Shown here: piece by piece, positions 1-9,100 of the stretch
How positions within the stretch are numbered: the first letter of the stretch is position 1
Layout: every line of letters starts with the position of its first letter
Assembly: GCF_001484195.1 (NCBI RefSeq)
Contig: NZ_LLYW01000028.1
Location: 1 to 40,830, forward strand
Direction of reading: 5' to 3'
Length of the DNA: 40,830 bases
Source of the DNA: Thermococcus celericrescens
GTDB taxonomy: Archaea; Methanobacteriota_B; Thermococci; Thermococcales; Thermococcaceae
The notes under the pieces: generated by a model
What the model saw: only the letters and a program-made list of their open reading frames with translations
Databases searched by the model: none
What the model was told of the DNA's origin: nothing
Made by a program: the position numbers and the translations under genes

Positions 1-1596
1 CTCCCTGATGAACTTGATCGGGTGGGCGCCTATTCCGAGGATCATGTGCTCAGCGCGAAGGAGACCGACACCGTCGGCGCCGGTGGCTGCAGCGCGCTCA
101 GCGACCTCCGGCATGGAGACGTTGACCTTGACCTCGGTGGCGGTGACGAGCGGGGCACCGGCAACGACGACCTGGCCTCCAGCCTTCTCTTCCTCCTCCT
201 TCTTGACGAGGCTCTTGACTATGCCCTCGTAGACGACACCCCTGGTACCGTCGACGGTGACGAGCATGCCGTCCTTGAGGACCTTAGTGGCCTCCTTGGT
301 ACCGACGACGGCCGGGATGCCGAGCTCCCTGCTGACGATGGCTGCGTGGCAGGTCCTTCCGCCCTCGTCGGTAACGATAGCGGAAGCCCTCTTCATTGCC
401 GGAACCATGTCCGGGTTGGTCATGGTGGTGACGAGGACGTCGCCCTCCTTGACCTTGTCAATCTCGCTCGCCTCGAATATGACGACAACCTTACCGGCAC
501 CAACGCCGGGTGAAGCTCCAAGACCCTTGAGAAGGACGTTCATCTCCTCGGTCATCTCAGCCTCCTCCGTCTTAACCTCATCCTTAAGGGTGGTGATCGG
601 CCTGGACTGGACGATGTAGAGCTTGCCGTCGTCCTTGTCGTAGGCCCACTCGATGTCCTGCGGCCAGCCGTAGTGCTCCTCGATCTTGGCACCGATCTTG
701 GCGACCTCGATGATCTGCTCCTCGGTGAGAACCTGCTTCTCAACCCACTCGGGGCCGAGGTGGTCGGCGACCTTGACGTAAACGGTGCCCTTGCCGGTCT
801 CCGGGTTGCGGACGACCATGACCTCCTTCTTGGCGATGTACTTCTCCTTTATCTTCCAGGTGCCCTTCTCGACGATGTACTCGTCAGGGGAAACGCTGCC
901 GCTGACGACGGCCTCACCGAGGCCCCAGGCGGCGTTGATCATTATCTCGCTCCTGTCGTTGGTGACCGGGTTGGCGGTGAACATGACACCGCTGGTCTCG
1001 CTGTTGACCATCTTCTGGACGACGGCGCTGAGGTAGACCTTGCTGTGGTCGAAGCCCTGCTTGGCCCTGTAGAAGGTAGCCCTGGCAGTCCAGAGTGAAG
1101 CCCAGCACTTCTTGACCTTGTCTATGACGTCGTCAACGCCGTAGACGTCGAGGTAGGTCTCCTGCTGGCCGGCGAAGGAAGCCTCCGGGAGGTCTTCAGC
1201 GGTAGCGGAGCTCCTAACGGCGACGTAAACGGCGTCCTTGTTGTACCTGGCGCTGAGCTTCTTGTAGGCATCTTCAATCTCCTGGGCGATCTCGGGGAGC
1301 ATCGGGAGCTCGATTATCTTCTGCCTGATCTTGGCGGTGTTCTCCTGGAGCTGCTTGCTGTCATCGACGTTGGTCTCGGCGATGACGCCCATAATCCAGT
1401 CCTGGAGAACGGTACCGTCCTCAAGCTTAACGTTCTCGACGAAGTACTTGTAGGCCTCGGCGGTAACACAGAATCCGGGCGGGACGGGTATTCCCGCGTT
1501 GGTCATTTCTCCGAGGTTGGCACCCTTTCCACCGACGAGGGGAACGTCGGTCTTCCTGAGGTCCTCAAACCACTTTATAAACTTGTATTCGCTCAT
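1..1596 (-). CDS. ppsA: Phosphoenolpyruvate synthase (partial, 3' end outside window)
   Basis: Makes PEP from pyruvate and ATP in gluconeogenesis; in Thermococcales the enzyme is also thought to act in the glycolytic direction. The frame is open from the ATG at 1596 to the window edge (532 codons seen; the family is about 800). The N-terminal PEP/pyruvate-binding ATP-grasp domain is recognisable (VGGKGANLGEM near residue 22, VRSSATAEDLPEASFAGQQ near 150). The swivelling phosphohistidine domain carries GGRTCHAAI, the His that becomes phosphorylated. The start of the TIM barrel (GADGVGLLRAEHM) is the last part visible. A GGAGGG ribosome binding site lies 7 nt before the ATG. Codon use is strongly biased (GAC, AAG, GTC), as expected of a highly expressed gene. 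Identification is secure; only the C-terminal catalytic barrel is missing because the window ends. Confidence 0.97.
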   Translation of the reverse strand, partial: MSEYKFIKWFEDLRKTDVPLVGGKGANLGEMTNAGIPVPPGFCVTAEAYKYFVENVKLEDGTVLQDWIMGVIAETNVDDSKQLQENTAKIRQKIIELPMLPEIAQEIEDAYKKLSARYNKDAVYVAVRSSATAEDLPEASFAGQQETYLDVYGVDDVIDKVKKCWASLWTARATFYRAKQGFDHSKVYLSAVVQKMVNSETSGVMFTANPVTNDRSEIMINAAWGLGEAVVSGSVSPDEYIVEKGTWKIKEKYIAKKEVMVVRNPETGKGTVYVKVADHLGPEWVEKQVLTEEQIIEVAKIGAKIEEHYGWPQDIEWAYDKDDGKLYIVQSRPITTLKDEVKTEEAEMTEEMNVLLKGLGASPGVGAGKVVVIFEASEIDKVKEGDVLVTTMTNPDMVPAMKRASAIVTDEGGRTCHAAIVSRELGIPAVVGTKEATKVLKDGMLVTVDGTRGVVYEGIVKSLVKKEEEEKAGGQVVVAGAPLVTATEVKVNVSMPEVAERAAATGADGVGLLRAEHMILGIGAHPIKFIRE

Positions 1597-1642
1597 GCGA
1601 ATCCCTCCACAATCGTTTACTGCGGGTGATATATCGAGAGCC

Positions 1643-1654
1643 CATATTTAAAAT
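1643..1654 (-). promoter_or_regulatory. TATA box of ppsA
   Basis: On the minus strand the sequence reads TTTTAAATATGG about 53 nt upstream of the ppsA ATG. This implies a leader of about 25-30 nt carrying the GGAGGG site, longer than for most genes in this window, where the TATA centre lies 35-38 nt from the start. Confidence 0.6.
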
Positions 1655-1730
1655 TAACTATCCATGGGTGTTCTTCAGCGTACAGAAATGAAAATGGGGG
1701 CTAACATGTCCATTCGGGCATTAAGGTGCC

Positions 1731-3140
1731 CTAATTCTCCTTTCGGAGGTATATTTTGAACTTTCCATCGTAGAACTCTTTGGCAAGGGCGTAGTTTCCG
1801 CTCTCCGTGATGTTTAGTGCCGGTGCCGGTTCCCTCAGCACGATGAGGTCGTAGTATCCGTTCTCAATCTTCTCGTGGACTGATGCCCCCTCGAGCACCA
1901 TTTCCACACTGGCTCCGGGATAGTAGTAGCCCGCCATTGTGTACAGTCTGGGAGAGACCAGCAGGTGCTCAGCACGGTACCTGTCAGATACGTAGTCCAG
2001 AACCGTCGTTTCCTGCAACCCCATGGTGTTCCATTCATCATGCAGCTCATGGGCCCTCATCCCGATCGGGACTAAAAGGAGTAGCGAAACGGCCAGCCCC
2101 ACTGCTACACGTCTCGTTCCAACGAGCGTACTCCCCGTCCATTTGACCACAGTTTCAATGGCCTCGACGATGATCTCAGCACCTTCCACCGCCATGATGG
2201 CAATCGCCGGTGAGAGGAATGTTATGAAGCGCGTCTCCTTGTGGGTGACCGTCAGTATTCCCATGAGTCCCACGAAGAGCCAGCTTATGAGCAGCCAGCC
2301 TTCATCATTCTTTTTGAGCCTGATGAAGCCCAGGGCGGCGAGTGCCGGGAGCAGAAGGCCAACGTCCTCACGAAGCAGGTGCAGGTAGTCCGAAACCGAA
2401 ACGGGCCTGTCAAGCGTCACCACCCTCGATGCCACACTGAACGGTCTGAAGGGACCGCCGTAGTGCAGGTGCCCCATGTAAAGCCAGGGGGCGAGGGTGA
2501 GGCCGAGGAGGATGAAGCCAACCCAGTACTCCCTCTTTTTGACCCATTCCCAGTGGTCCGTGAGCCACAGATACGCTATGAATACTCCGAGTATGGAGAG
2601 CCCGGTGTAGCGGGTCAGGATGGCGAGGCCCGCGGATATGAAGGATATGTAAATCCTGTATGGAACGCCCCGTTTTCTGCCCGTGTAGAACAGATAGACC
2701 GCCAGGGTGTAGAAGAATGTAAACTCGCTGTGCACGAGCTCCCTGGTCGCCATGGTGAACGCCAGGGGGTTGAATATATAGAACAGACTCGCGGCGATGC
2801 CTTTGAAGGGGTCCCCGAACATCTCCACCGTGAGCAGGTAGGTCAGCGCTGCGGTTAATGCGAAGAACAGCATCGAGACTGTCCGGGCAACGGTGAGCTG
2901 TGCGTATGGCTCATGGATGGAGTGGTATGGAATCGAGAGGGTGTAGGGATAGAGCGGCGGCCGGTACATCATGTAGATCCCCTGGTAGGTGAAGTCCGTG
3001 ATGTCCTCCGCGAGGTTCCTTGCTATGTCTATGTAGAGCGCGCCGTCGTATGTTACGGTGTTTGATGGGGGCATCGTCAGCAGGCTGACGCACAGGGTCA
3101 GGAGGAATGGAACCAGGAATATCAGTGACTTCTTTTCCAT
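1731..3140 (-). CDS. GT39/ArnT-like membrane glycosyltransferase
   Basis: Probable polyprenyl-phosphate-sugar-dependent glycosyltransferase of the dolichyl-phosphate mannosyltransferase/ArnT type (469 aa), acting on the outer face of the membrane. An N-terminal membrane segment is followed by the acidic external loop YDGALYIDIARNLAE (residues about 31-45), which matches the catalytic loop of the family, then RPPLYPY. Many hydrophobic segments follow, with the family-typical LTRYTG near residue 175, and then a short soluble C-terminal part. It is the last gene of a four-gene minus-strand operon. Its ATG overlaps the end of the upstream Wzy-like gene and has a GGAGGTGG site. Sugar and acceptor cannot be told from the sequence. 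The context suggests assembly or decoration of a surface polysaccharide or protein glycan. Confidence 0.8.
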   Translation of the reverse strand: MEKKSLIFLVPFLLTLCVSLLTMPPSNTVTYDGALYIDIARNLAEDITDFTYQGIYMMYRPPLYPYTLSIPYHSIHEPYAQLTVARTVSMLFFALTAALTYLLTVEMFGDPFKGIAASLFYIFNPLAFTMATRELVHSEFTFFYTLAVYLFYTGRKRGVPYRIYISFISAGLAILTRYTGLSILGVFIAYLWLTDHWEWVKKREYWVGFILLGLTLAPWLYMGHLHYGGPFRPFSVASRVVTLDRPVSVSDYLHLLREDVGLLLPALAALGFIRLKKNDEGWLLISWLFVGLMGILTVTHKETRFITFLSPAIAIMAVEGAEIIVEAIETVVKWTGSTLVGTRRVAVGLAVSLLLLVPIGMRAHELHDEWNTMGLQETTVLDYVSDRYRAEHLLVSPRLYTMAGYYYPGASVEMVLEGASVHEKIENGYYDLIVLREPAPALNITESGNYALAKEFYDGKFKIYLRKEN

Positions 3141-4243
3141 ACATCCACCTCCACCGACAGATACGCCAGGAAAGCCATGGCTGAGAGGAAGAACGCGTCC
3201 ACCCCTATAGGAACCATCAGGGTCATGAGGGTCACCGACAGGACCGCGGTTGGTCTTCTTCTCTCCGCGTCCGCGAGTGCCATCCCCAGGAAGGCCCCCT
3301 CAATCAGTCCAAGGAGCCCGAAATCGTAGGCGGGCTGGCCGAAAAGCGTGTACGTGTACCCGACGTCCCGCCCAAAGAGGGAGCCGACGTAGCCCTTGGG
3401 ATCGGTTGAGAACAGTATTCCCCTCTCCCCCCAGGGCATCCCTAGGTGAAAGAGCCTTTCGTAAACTGTGTACGTCACACCGGGTCTGTAGAGAAGGGTC
3501 TCAAAGAATCCCAGGCTCCATCCGGGATACGTCCGAACGGTGGTGTAGTACCTTATCACAAACACCGCGAGGAGGGTTAGGAGCACGGCCCCGATTATGA
3601 AGTAGCGCCTCCTCCCCCGGATGCCCGTCTTTGCATTTCCCCGCTGCACCATCCGCAGGAAGTAGGCCAATGCCACAGCCAGTCCCACCGTCCGGAAGGT
3701 CGAGACCGCCGCTATCGTCTCCCCCAGGAGGAACATCCTGAAGTCCGGCTTCAGGGACAGCACCACAACCGTGAGGTAACCCGCTGCAAGGTAGAACAGC
3801 CTGAAAACGGAGTACCTTGCCTCCGGTCTGAGGAGGGGCACGGCCCCCGCGGCTACGGGTATTATGAAGAGCACGAGTACGACGAAGGTCAGGATGATCC
3901 GGAGCTCTCTGCGGGCGTTCTCGGGGTTACTCTCAACGCCGCGCGCTTCGTAGTATATAATCACCTCCGTGGCTCCGATTATGGCCAGTGCCAGGATGAG
4001 GCCCCACCACCCAAGGAGGGACAGAACAACAACCAGCACCGCCAGGTAAAGCTTGGTCTTGTAACCATCCCCAAGCCTTCCGCTCAGATGATACGAAACC
4101 GCGATAACCCCGATAAACGTCAGTGCGTATGCCAGGGGTGCCGCCCCAGGCCCGGGCAGGAGGTCTGAGTACACGGTTTTTGAAATCAGGGCCGTGATGA
4201 GGTAAAGAATGGCCGACGCCCAGAAGACGGTGCTGAGCCTCAT
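3122..4243 (-). CDS. Wzy-like polytopic membrane protein 2
   Basis: Polytopic membrane protein (373 aa from the ATG at 4243), probably an oligosaccharide repeat-unit polymerase-like protein. I chose ATG 4243 because it overlaps the stop of the upstream gene as ATGA; an in-frame GTG at 4282 is the alternative. About ten hydrophobic segments are visible, with a long external loop at roughly residues 220-310 rich in Tyr, Gly and Arg, followed by FDLGLLGLIEGAFLG-like hydrophobic sequence near the C-terminus (YDFGLLGLIEGAFLGMALA in the protein). That ending closely resembles the upstream gene product (DFGVFAVIEGFLLGVYYG), so the two look like diverged duplicates. It overlaps the downstream GT39 gene by 19 bp. 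The function is inferred from topology and context, not from a catalytic motif. Confidence 0.6.
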   Translation of the reverse strand: MRLSTVFWASAILYLITALISKTVYSDLLPGPGAAPLAYALTFIGVIAVSYHLSGRLGDGYKTKLYLAVLVVVLSLLGWWGLILALAIIGATEVIIYYEARGVESNPENARRELRIILTFVVLVLFIIPVAAGAVPLLRPEARYSVFRLFYLAAGYLTVVVLSLKPDFRMFLLGETIAAVSTFRTVGLAVALAYFLRMVQRGNAKTGIRGRRRYFIIGAVLLTLLAVFVIRYYTTVRTYPGWSLGFFETLLYRPGVTYTVYERLFHLGMPWGERGILFSTDPKGYVGSLFGRDVGYTYTLFGQPAYDFGLLGLIEGAFLGMALADAERRRPTAVLSVTLMTLMVPIGVDAFFLSAMAFLAYLSVEVDVWKRSH

Positions 4244-5244
4244 GACCCGATCCCACCGGGTTCCCTCTTGGCGCTCCTCCACCCTGTGATGATTATGTAC
4301 GCCCCGAGGCCGAAGAGAAGGTACACCGGGAGGTCGAGTATCCCGGTCTCGACGCCGACGATACCGTAGGCCAGGGTTGAATAGTAGAGGGTCATCGTAA
4401 CCGGCTGAACTGCCCTTCCAATCATCCCGTAGTAAACGCCGAGCAGAAATCCCTCGATGACAGCAAACACTCCAAAGTCCAGATACATGCCTCCTAGGAG
4501 GGTGGGAGTTATGGTGACGCCCGTGTGCACGTAGAGGAACTTAGCCACAAGTCCTCTGGGCGAATATCCCCCTGCCAGGTACGATTTTATTCCAGACCAC
4601 TGGAGGTAGCCGTGGTAGAGGCCGTTCCACCCTGCCCTCCACACTATTATATCCAGGACTGAAGTCGAACTCTGAACACGGATCCACAGGCTTCCCAGTG
4701 TTTCGCCCCTGAGGAATGTTACCCCAAGCCCAAGGATGATGAGGGCCACTACGGCCGCGGCAATGTGGTAGGGTTTGACCTTTCCCTCTTTCCTCATCCC
4801 CTCGTAGTACGCGGCGCCTAGGGCTATAACGCTGACGAGGACTGGGGTTCTGTAGGCGTAGAGCGCAACCGCAATGGGATACATCAGGGCGTATCTCCTT
4901 CCTCTCAGGAACAGGTATACGCTGGAGGGCACGCCGAGGAAATAAGTCAATGCAGTGAGTCTAGGGTTGAGGCTGGTCCTCACAGAGGGGTGGAGTAGTG
5001 GAACGCTCCGAAGCATCAGAATCTGCAGCCCTATTATCACTATTGCGATCCAGAACGCCCATACCATGTACCTCTCATCGATGTCCAGTCCCAGGTCGTC
5101 CCATTCTATCTCAGCTCCCTTGTAGATTCCCAGGATTATTGAAACTGCAAACGCCACGCCCATTGCCATCGTCTTCGGCTCTGCCAGGCCGAGGGATATG
5201 AATCCGATGAACAGCAGGGGGATGAGGAGGGGCAGTCCTTTCAT
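4240..5244 (-). CDS. Wzy-like polytopic membrane protein 1
   Basis: Polytopic membrane protein of 334 aa with about ten hydrophobic segments. A long loop between residues about 185 and 265 contains RGETLGSLWIRVQSST, WSGIKSYLAGGYSPRG and TGVTITPTLLGGMYLD, and is followed by FGVFAVIEGFLLGVYYG. The arrangement (paired helices, one large extracellular loop, G-rich segment before a late helix) fits oligosaccharide repeat-unit polymerases (Wzy/O-antigen ligase-like). The C-terminal part resembles that of the next gene in the operon. The start ATG at 5244 overlaps the upstream stop as ATGA, which suggests translational coupling. No sequence motif proves polymerase activity; a flippase or another surface glycan protein is possible. 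Confidence 0.6.
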   Translation of the reverse strand: MKGLPLLIPLLFIGFISLGLAEPKTMAMGVAFAVSIILGIYKGAEIEWDDLGLDIDERYMVWAFWIAIVIIGLQILMLRSVPLLHPSVRTSLNPRLTALTYFLGVPSSVYLFLRGRRYALMYPIAVALYAYRTPVLVSVIALGAAYYEGMRKEGKVKPYHIAAAVVALIILGLGVTFLRGETLGSLWIRVQSSTSVLDIIVWRAGWNGLYHGYLQWSGIKSYLAGGYSPRGLVAKFLYVHTGVTITPTLLGGMYLDFGVFAVIEGFLLGVYYGMIGRAVQPVTMTLYYSTLAYGIVGVETGILDLPVYLLFGLGAYIIITGWRSAKREPGGIGS

Positions 5245-5906
5245 CCAGTCCTCACCTCAAGGATCTTCAGGGGCAGGTTTCTCTCCTCCGAGTTCACGCA
5301 GAGTGTCCCGTAGAGGTACACCCTGTAGTCGCCAAGGAACTCCTTGAGAAACTCTATCGGCACCATGTTGGTACTTATAACCGCCCCGTTGCCGCTCACC
5401 TGGTTTATCGTGACGGAGCCGTATGAGAGGTAGTCGGCCCGGTACTTGAGCATCCCGAGCTGTATTGGGCTTATCTCTCCCTCTATGTAGATTATACCGC
5501 TGAACCTCTCGGAGTAAGCGTCAACGGTTATGTTATCGATTATTCCACTCATTTCTCCCAGCCGCGGGGGAAGCTCGTAGACGTAGACCTTTCCGCGGTA
5601 GTCCACCTTTATGAGTCTGGCCCTGAGGTCTTCCTTCGTGGCACTTGGACCGCCCACGCTCAGCACCTTTCCATCGGATATGATGTTTATCGTTGATCCC
5701 TGGACGCTCAGAAGTGTTCCGGTAACGGTCTCGCCTTCAACGGTCTCCACGATTATCGTTACGTTGAATCCCTTGGTCAGGAGTCCAAAGGCATGGTTGG
5801 CAGCTTCGTATATTTCGCCGCCCTGATAGTGCTGTGTGTAGTAGTTGAGGGCCAATCCGAGGATCGCCACGATCACAACAGCGGCCAAAACCTTCTCTCT
5901 GTCCAT
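5241..5906 (-). CDS. Membrane-anchored extracellular protein of unknown function
   Basis: Protein of 221 aa that I do not recognise. One N-terminal hydrophobic segment (AAVVIVAILGLALNYY, residues about 8-23) should anchor it, with a beta-rich domain outside the cell. Residues about 50-85 (VETVEGETVTGTLLSVQG, then TINIISDG) look like a small beta barrel. The remainder alternates hydrophobic strands and turns, with a single Cys in LYGTLCVNSEERN. It is the first gene of the operon with the two Wzy-like proteins and the GT39 transferase, so a role in glycan chain length or assembly is plausible but unproven. The start ATG has a GGTGAG site 5 nt upstream. Confidence 0.6.
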   Translation of the reverse strand: MDREKVLAAVVIVAILGLALNYYTQHYQGGEIYEAANHAFGLLTKGFNVTIIVETVEGETVTGTLLSVQGSTINIISDGKVLSVGGPSATKEDLRARLIKVDYRGKVYVYELPPRLGEMSGIIDNITVDAYSERFSGIIYIEGEISPIQLGMLKYRADYLSYGSVTINQVSGNGAVISTNMVPIEFLKEFLGDYRVYLYGTLCVNSEERNLPLKILEVRTG

Positions 5907-5951
5907 ACGTTCTCACCACGCTATCCGCTAGATTCATGTGCTGCTCTGCTC

Positions 5952-5962
5952 GGTTTTATATG
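5952..5962 (-). promoter_or_regulatory. TATA box of the surface glycan operon
   Basis: Minus-strand CATATAAAACC about 51 nt upstream of the ATG at 5906. A second AT-rich motif (ACTATAAAATCC, near 5972-5984) lies further upstream. The 283-bp divergent gap 5907-6189 also holds the protease promoter and is otherwise unassigned. Confidence 0.5.
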
Positions 5963-6128
5963 TTTTGGTGGATTTTATAGTCCTTCATCGATGCGGTATT
6001 CTTTAAATCACACTGTATGGTGTTTCATAATGGTGCCAACACAGCGCGACTAGGTCTTTAATGTTCATAGATAGCCACTACCGGTGTTACATGGGATGCT
6101 AGTCCTTTTTCATTACTCCCAAGAACGA

Positions 6129-6141
6129 AATCTTTATATCT
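6129..6141 (+). promoter_or_regulatory. TATA box of the pyrolysin-like gene
   Basis: AATCTTTATATCT lies about 54 nt before the ATG at 6190. The mRNA leader of about 28 nt should include the strong GGAGGTG site at 6178-6184, 5 nt before the start codon. Confidence 0.6.
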
Positions 6142-6189
6142 ATGCGACCTTTACAGTATGGATGACCATTACGACATGGAGGTGTCAGG

Positions 6190-9100
6190 ATGAATCGGAA
6201 GGCTCTGAGTCTTTTGATTGTTGTAGTGATGGTGCTGGCGGTGGTTCCGGCAGCGTTGCCGGTAGCGTCTGCTGGGACGACCGTGTCTGCCACCGGCACG
6301 TCTGCACCCGCGGGTGGCAGTGACTCTCGGCCCTCTTATCAGGTGGTTTCCAAAGAAGTCTCAACGGCCGCTCTGAATGCAATCATGGCAGGCCAGCCAA
6401 ACATGGTTCTCATAGTCAGGGTGAAGGACGGGAAACTTGAAGAGGCCAAAAGTGAGCTTGAGGCACTCGGTGCAAAGGTGCTGGATGAGAACAAGATTCT
6501 TAACATGCTCCTCATAAGGATCAAGCCTGAGAAGGTCAAGGAGCTGAACTACGTTTCAGTGCTTGAGAGGGCGTGGCTGAACAAGGAGCGGAAGCTCGTA
6601 CCCCCCGACACTAGGGAGGTTCTCTCAACCAAGACCAATGCCGCCGCAGGAGAAGCTGAGCCCAAGATGTACAACAGCACATGGGTTATAAACGCCCTCC
6701 AGTTCATACAGGACATCGGTTATGACGGAAATGGAACCGTTGTTGCCGTTCTCGACACTGGAGTTGACCCAAATCACCCTTTCCTGAACATAACCCCGGA
6801 GGGGAAGAAAAAAATCATAGACTGGCGGGACTTTACGGACGAGGGATACGTGGATACCCAGTACCAGTTTGACAATGTTACCAATGGTGTCCTTATAATA
6901 AACAAGACGTTTGTCGTCTTTGCTGGCCTTAAAGTAAACAGCTCGACCGGTTACATGGAGTACGTTACCGAGACTCTGCACATAGACAACGTCACAATCA
7001 GCGGCATAACCTCCGCCAATGGGGTTTATCACTTCGGCCTTCTCCCGGAGAGGTACTTTGACATGAACTTTGATGGTGACACCGACGACTTCTACCCGGT
7101 GCTTCTCGTTAACTCAAGCGGGAATGGCTATGATGTGGCATACGTTGATACTGACCTTGACTTCGACTTCACAGATGAGGTGCCACTTGGGCAGTACAAC
7201 ATGACTTACGACGTGGCGGTCTTCAATTACTCGGACTATGGCCCACTTAACTATGTCCTGGCTGAGATTGATCCCGACGGTAACTATGCATATTTTGGAT
7301 GGGATGGCCACAGCCACGGAACTCACGTCGCTGGAACTATAGCCGGTTACGACAGCAACAACGATGCATGGGATTGGCTCAGTCAGTATAGTGGGACTTA
7401 CATTGACTGGTGGACTGAAACAAAGACACAGACCTTTAACTTGGATACCACTCAGGGAGTTGCGCCTGGAGCTCAGATAATGGCAATTAGAGTCCTTAGG
7501 AGTGCTGGTGGTGGCTATGACTGGGAGATAATCAGTGGAATGACTTATGCCGCCACCCATGGCGCAGATGTCATAAGCATGAGCCTCGGTGGAAACGCCC
7601 CGCTCCTCGATGGCACCGACCCAGAAAGTGTTGCCGTGGATGAACTTACCGAAGAATATGGCGTCGTGTTCGTCATTGCTGCTGGAAATGAGGGGCCAGG
7701 TATTAATATCATTGGTAGCCCTGGCGTTGCTACAAAGGCAATAACGGTCGGCGCTGCTGTAGTCCCCATTGAGTATGAAACAAGAATGACGTTCTTTTAT
7801 GGAATCCTTTACTGGGACTGGTTCGACATTCTGCCGACATATGGTTACTATGGTAGGGACACGAACTACGACAACATCCGCATCGCATATTTCTCAAGCA
7901 GAGGCCCAAGAATAGATGGGATGTTTAAGCCAGATATTGTGGCACCAGGATATGCTATATATTCGTCTATTCCCATGTGGGCAGCTTCTTTTGAAGGGCT
8001 TGCTGAGTACTATGGGCTACAACCAGGACCACCGGGCGCGGACTTTATGTCTGGAACCTCAATGGCGACCCCACACGTCAGCGGCGTCGTCGCTCTCCTC
8101 ATAAGCGGGGCAAAGAAGGAGGGTATTGACTACACCCCTAATAAGATCAAGAAGGCCCTTGAGAGCGGCGCCACCTGGCTTGAGGGCGACCCGTACCTCG
8201 GGCAGGAGTACACCGAGCTCGACCAGGGACACGGTCTTGTGAACGTCACCAAGTCGTGGGAGCTCTTAGAGTCAATGGATGGAATGAAGCTCCCAACGGT
8301 TGACCACTGGGCGGACAAGTCGTACAGCGACTTCGCCGACTATCTTGGCGTTGATGTCATAAAGGGCCTCTACGCTAGGAACTCGGTTCCAAAGACGGTT
8401 GACTGGCACATCAAATATGTTGGGGACACCAAGTACAGGACGTTCAACGTCTATGCGACCGAACCGTGGATAAAGGTTCCGGTAAGCACCATAACCCTCG
8501 TGAACAACACGGACTTCGTCCTCACAGTCGAGTACGATACCGACGGTTTAGCTCCGGGCCTTTACGTTGGCAGGATAATAATCGACGACCCAACTACGCC
8601 AGTCATCGACGACGAGATACTGAACACCATAGTCATCCCGGAGAACTTTACCCCCGAGAACAACTACACGCTCAAGTGGGAGGACTCCAACGGGGCCCAT
8701 ATGCAGACTCATCACTTTGTTAGAATACCGGAGAACGTTGATGGGCTTTGGACAGAGGTTAAATACAGTAATTACCTTGAGTACGGTATATACACTCCAT
8801 ACGGAATGTATGTGTTCCCGTTCCAGACCTCTGACGAGCCACATGTTGTTACAGACCCGGCACCCGGAGTATGGGAACTAGTGACATCAGGATTTAACTG
8901 GGAGTACCCAACAGGATACGTTGGAAACCTTACTGCTTCAATCTACGGTGTCAACATAACGCCAAACATCTGGCAGGTCAGCAGGGTTTACGGTGACAAT
9001 AACACCGGCTTTACCTTTAACGTAAACCTCAAGAACATCTACACCCCGATTAACGCGAGCATCGTCGCCATCGGCCTTGGAACGTACAGCGCAAGTATCG

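Noticed and set aside
22-1098. Several long plus-strand ORFs opposite ppsA
   Set aside because: They are shadows of a strongly codon-biased gene on the other strand; none has a promoter, ribosome site or recognisable domain.
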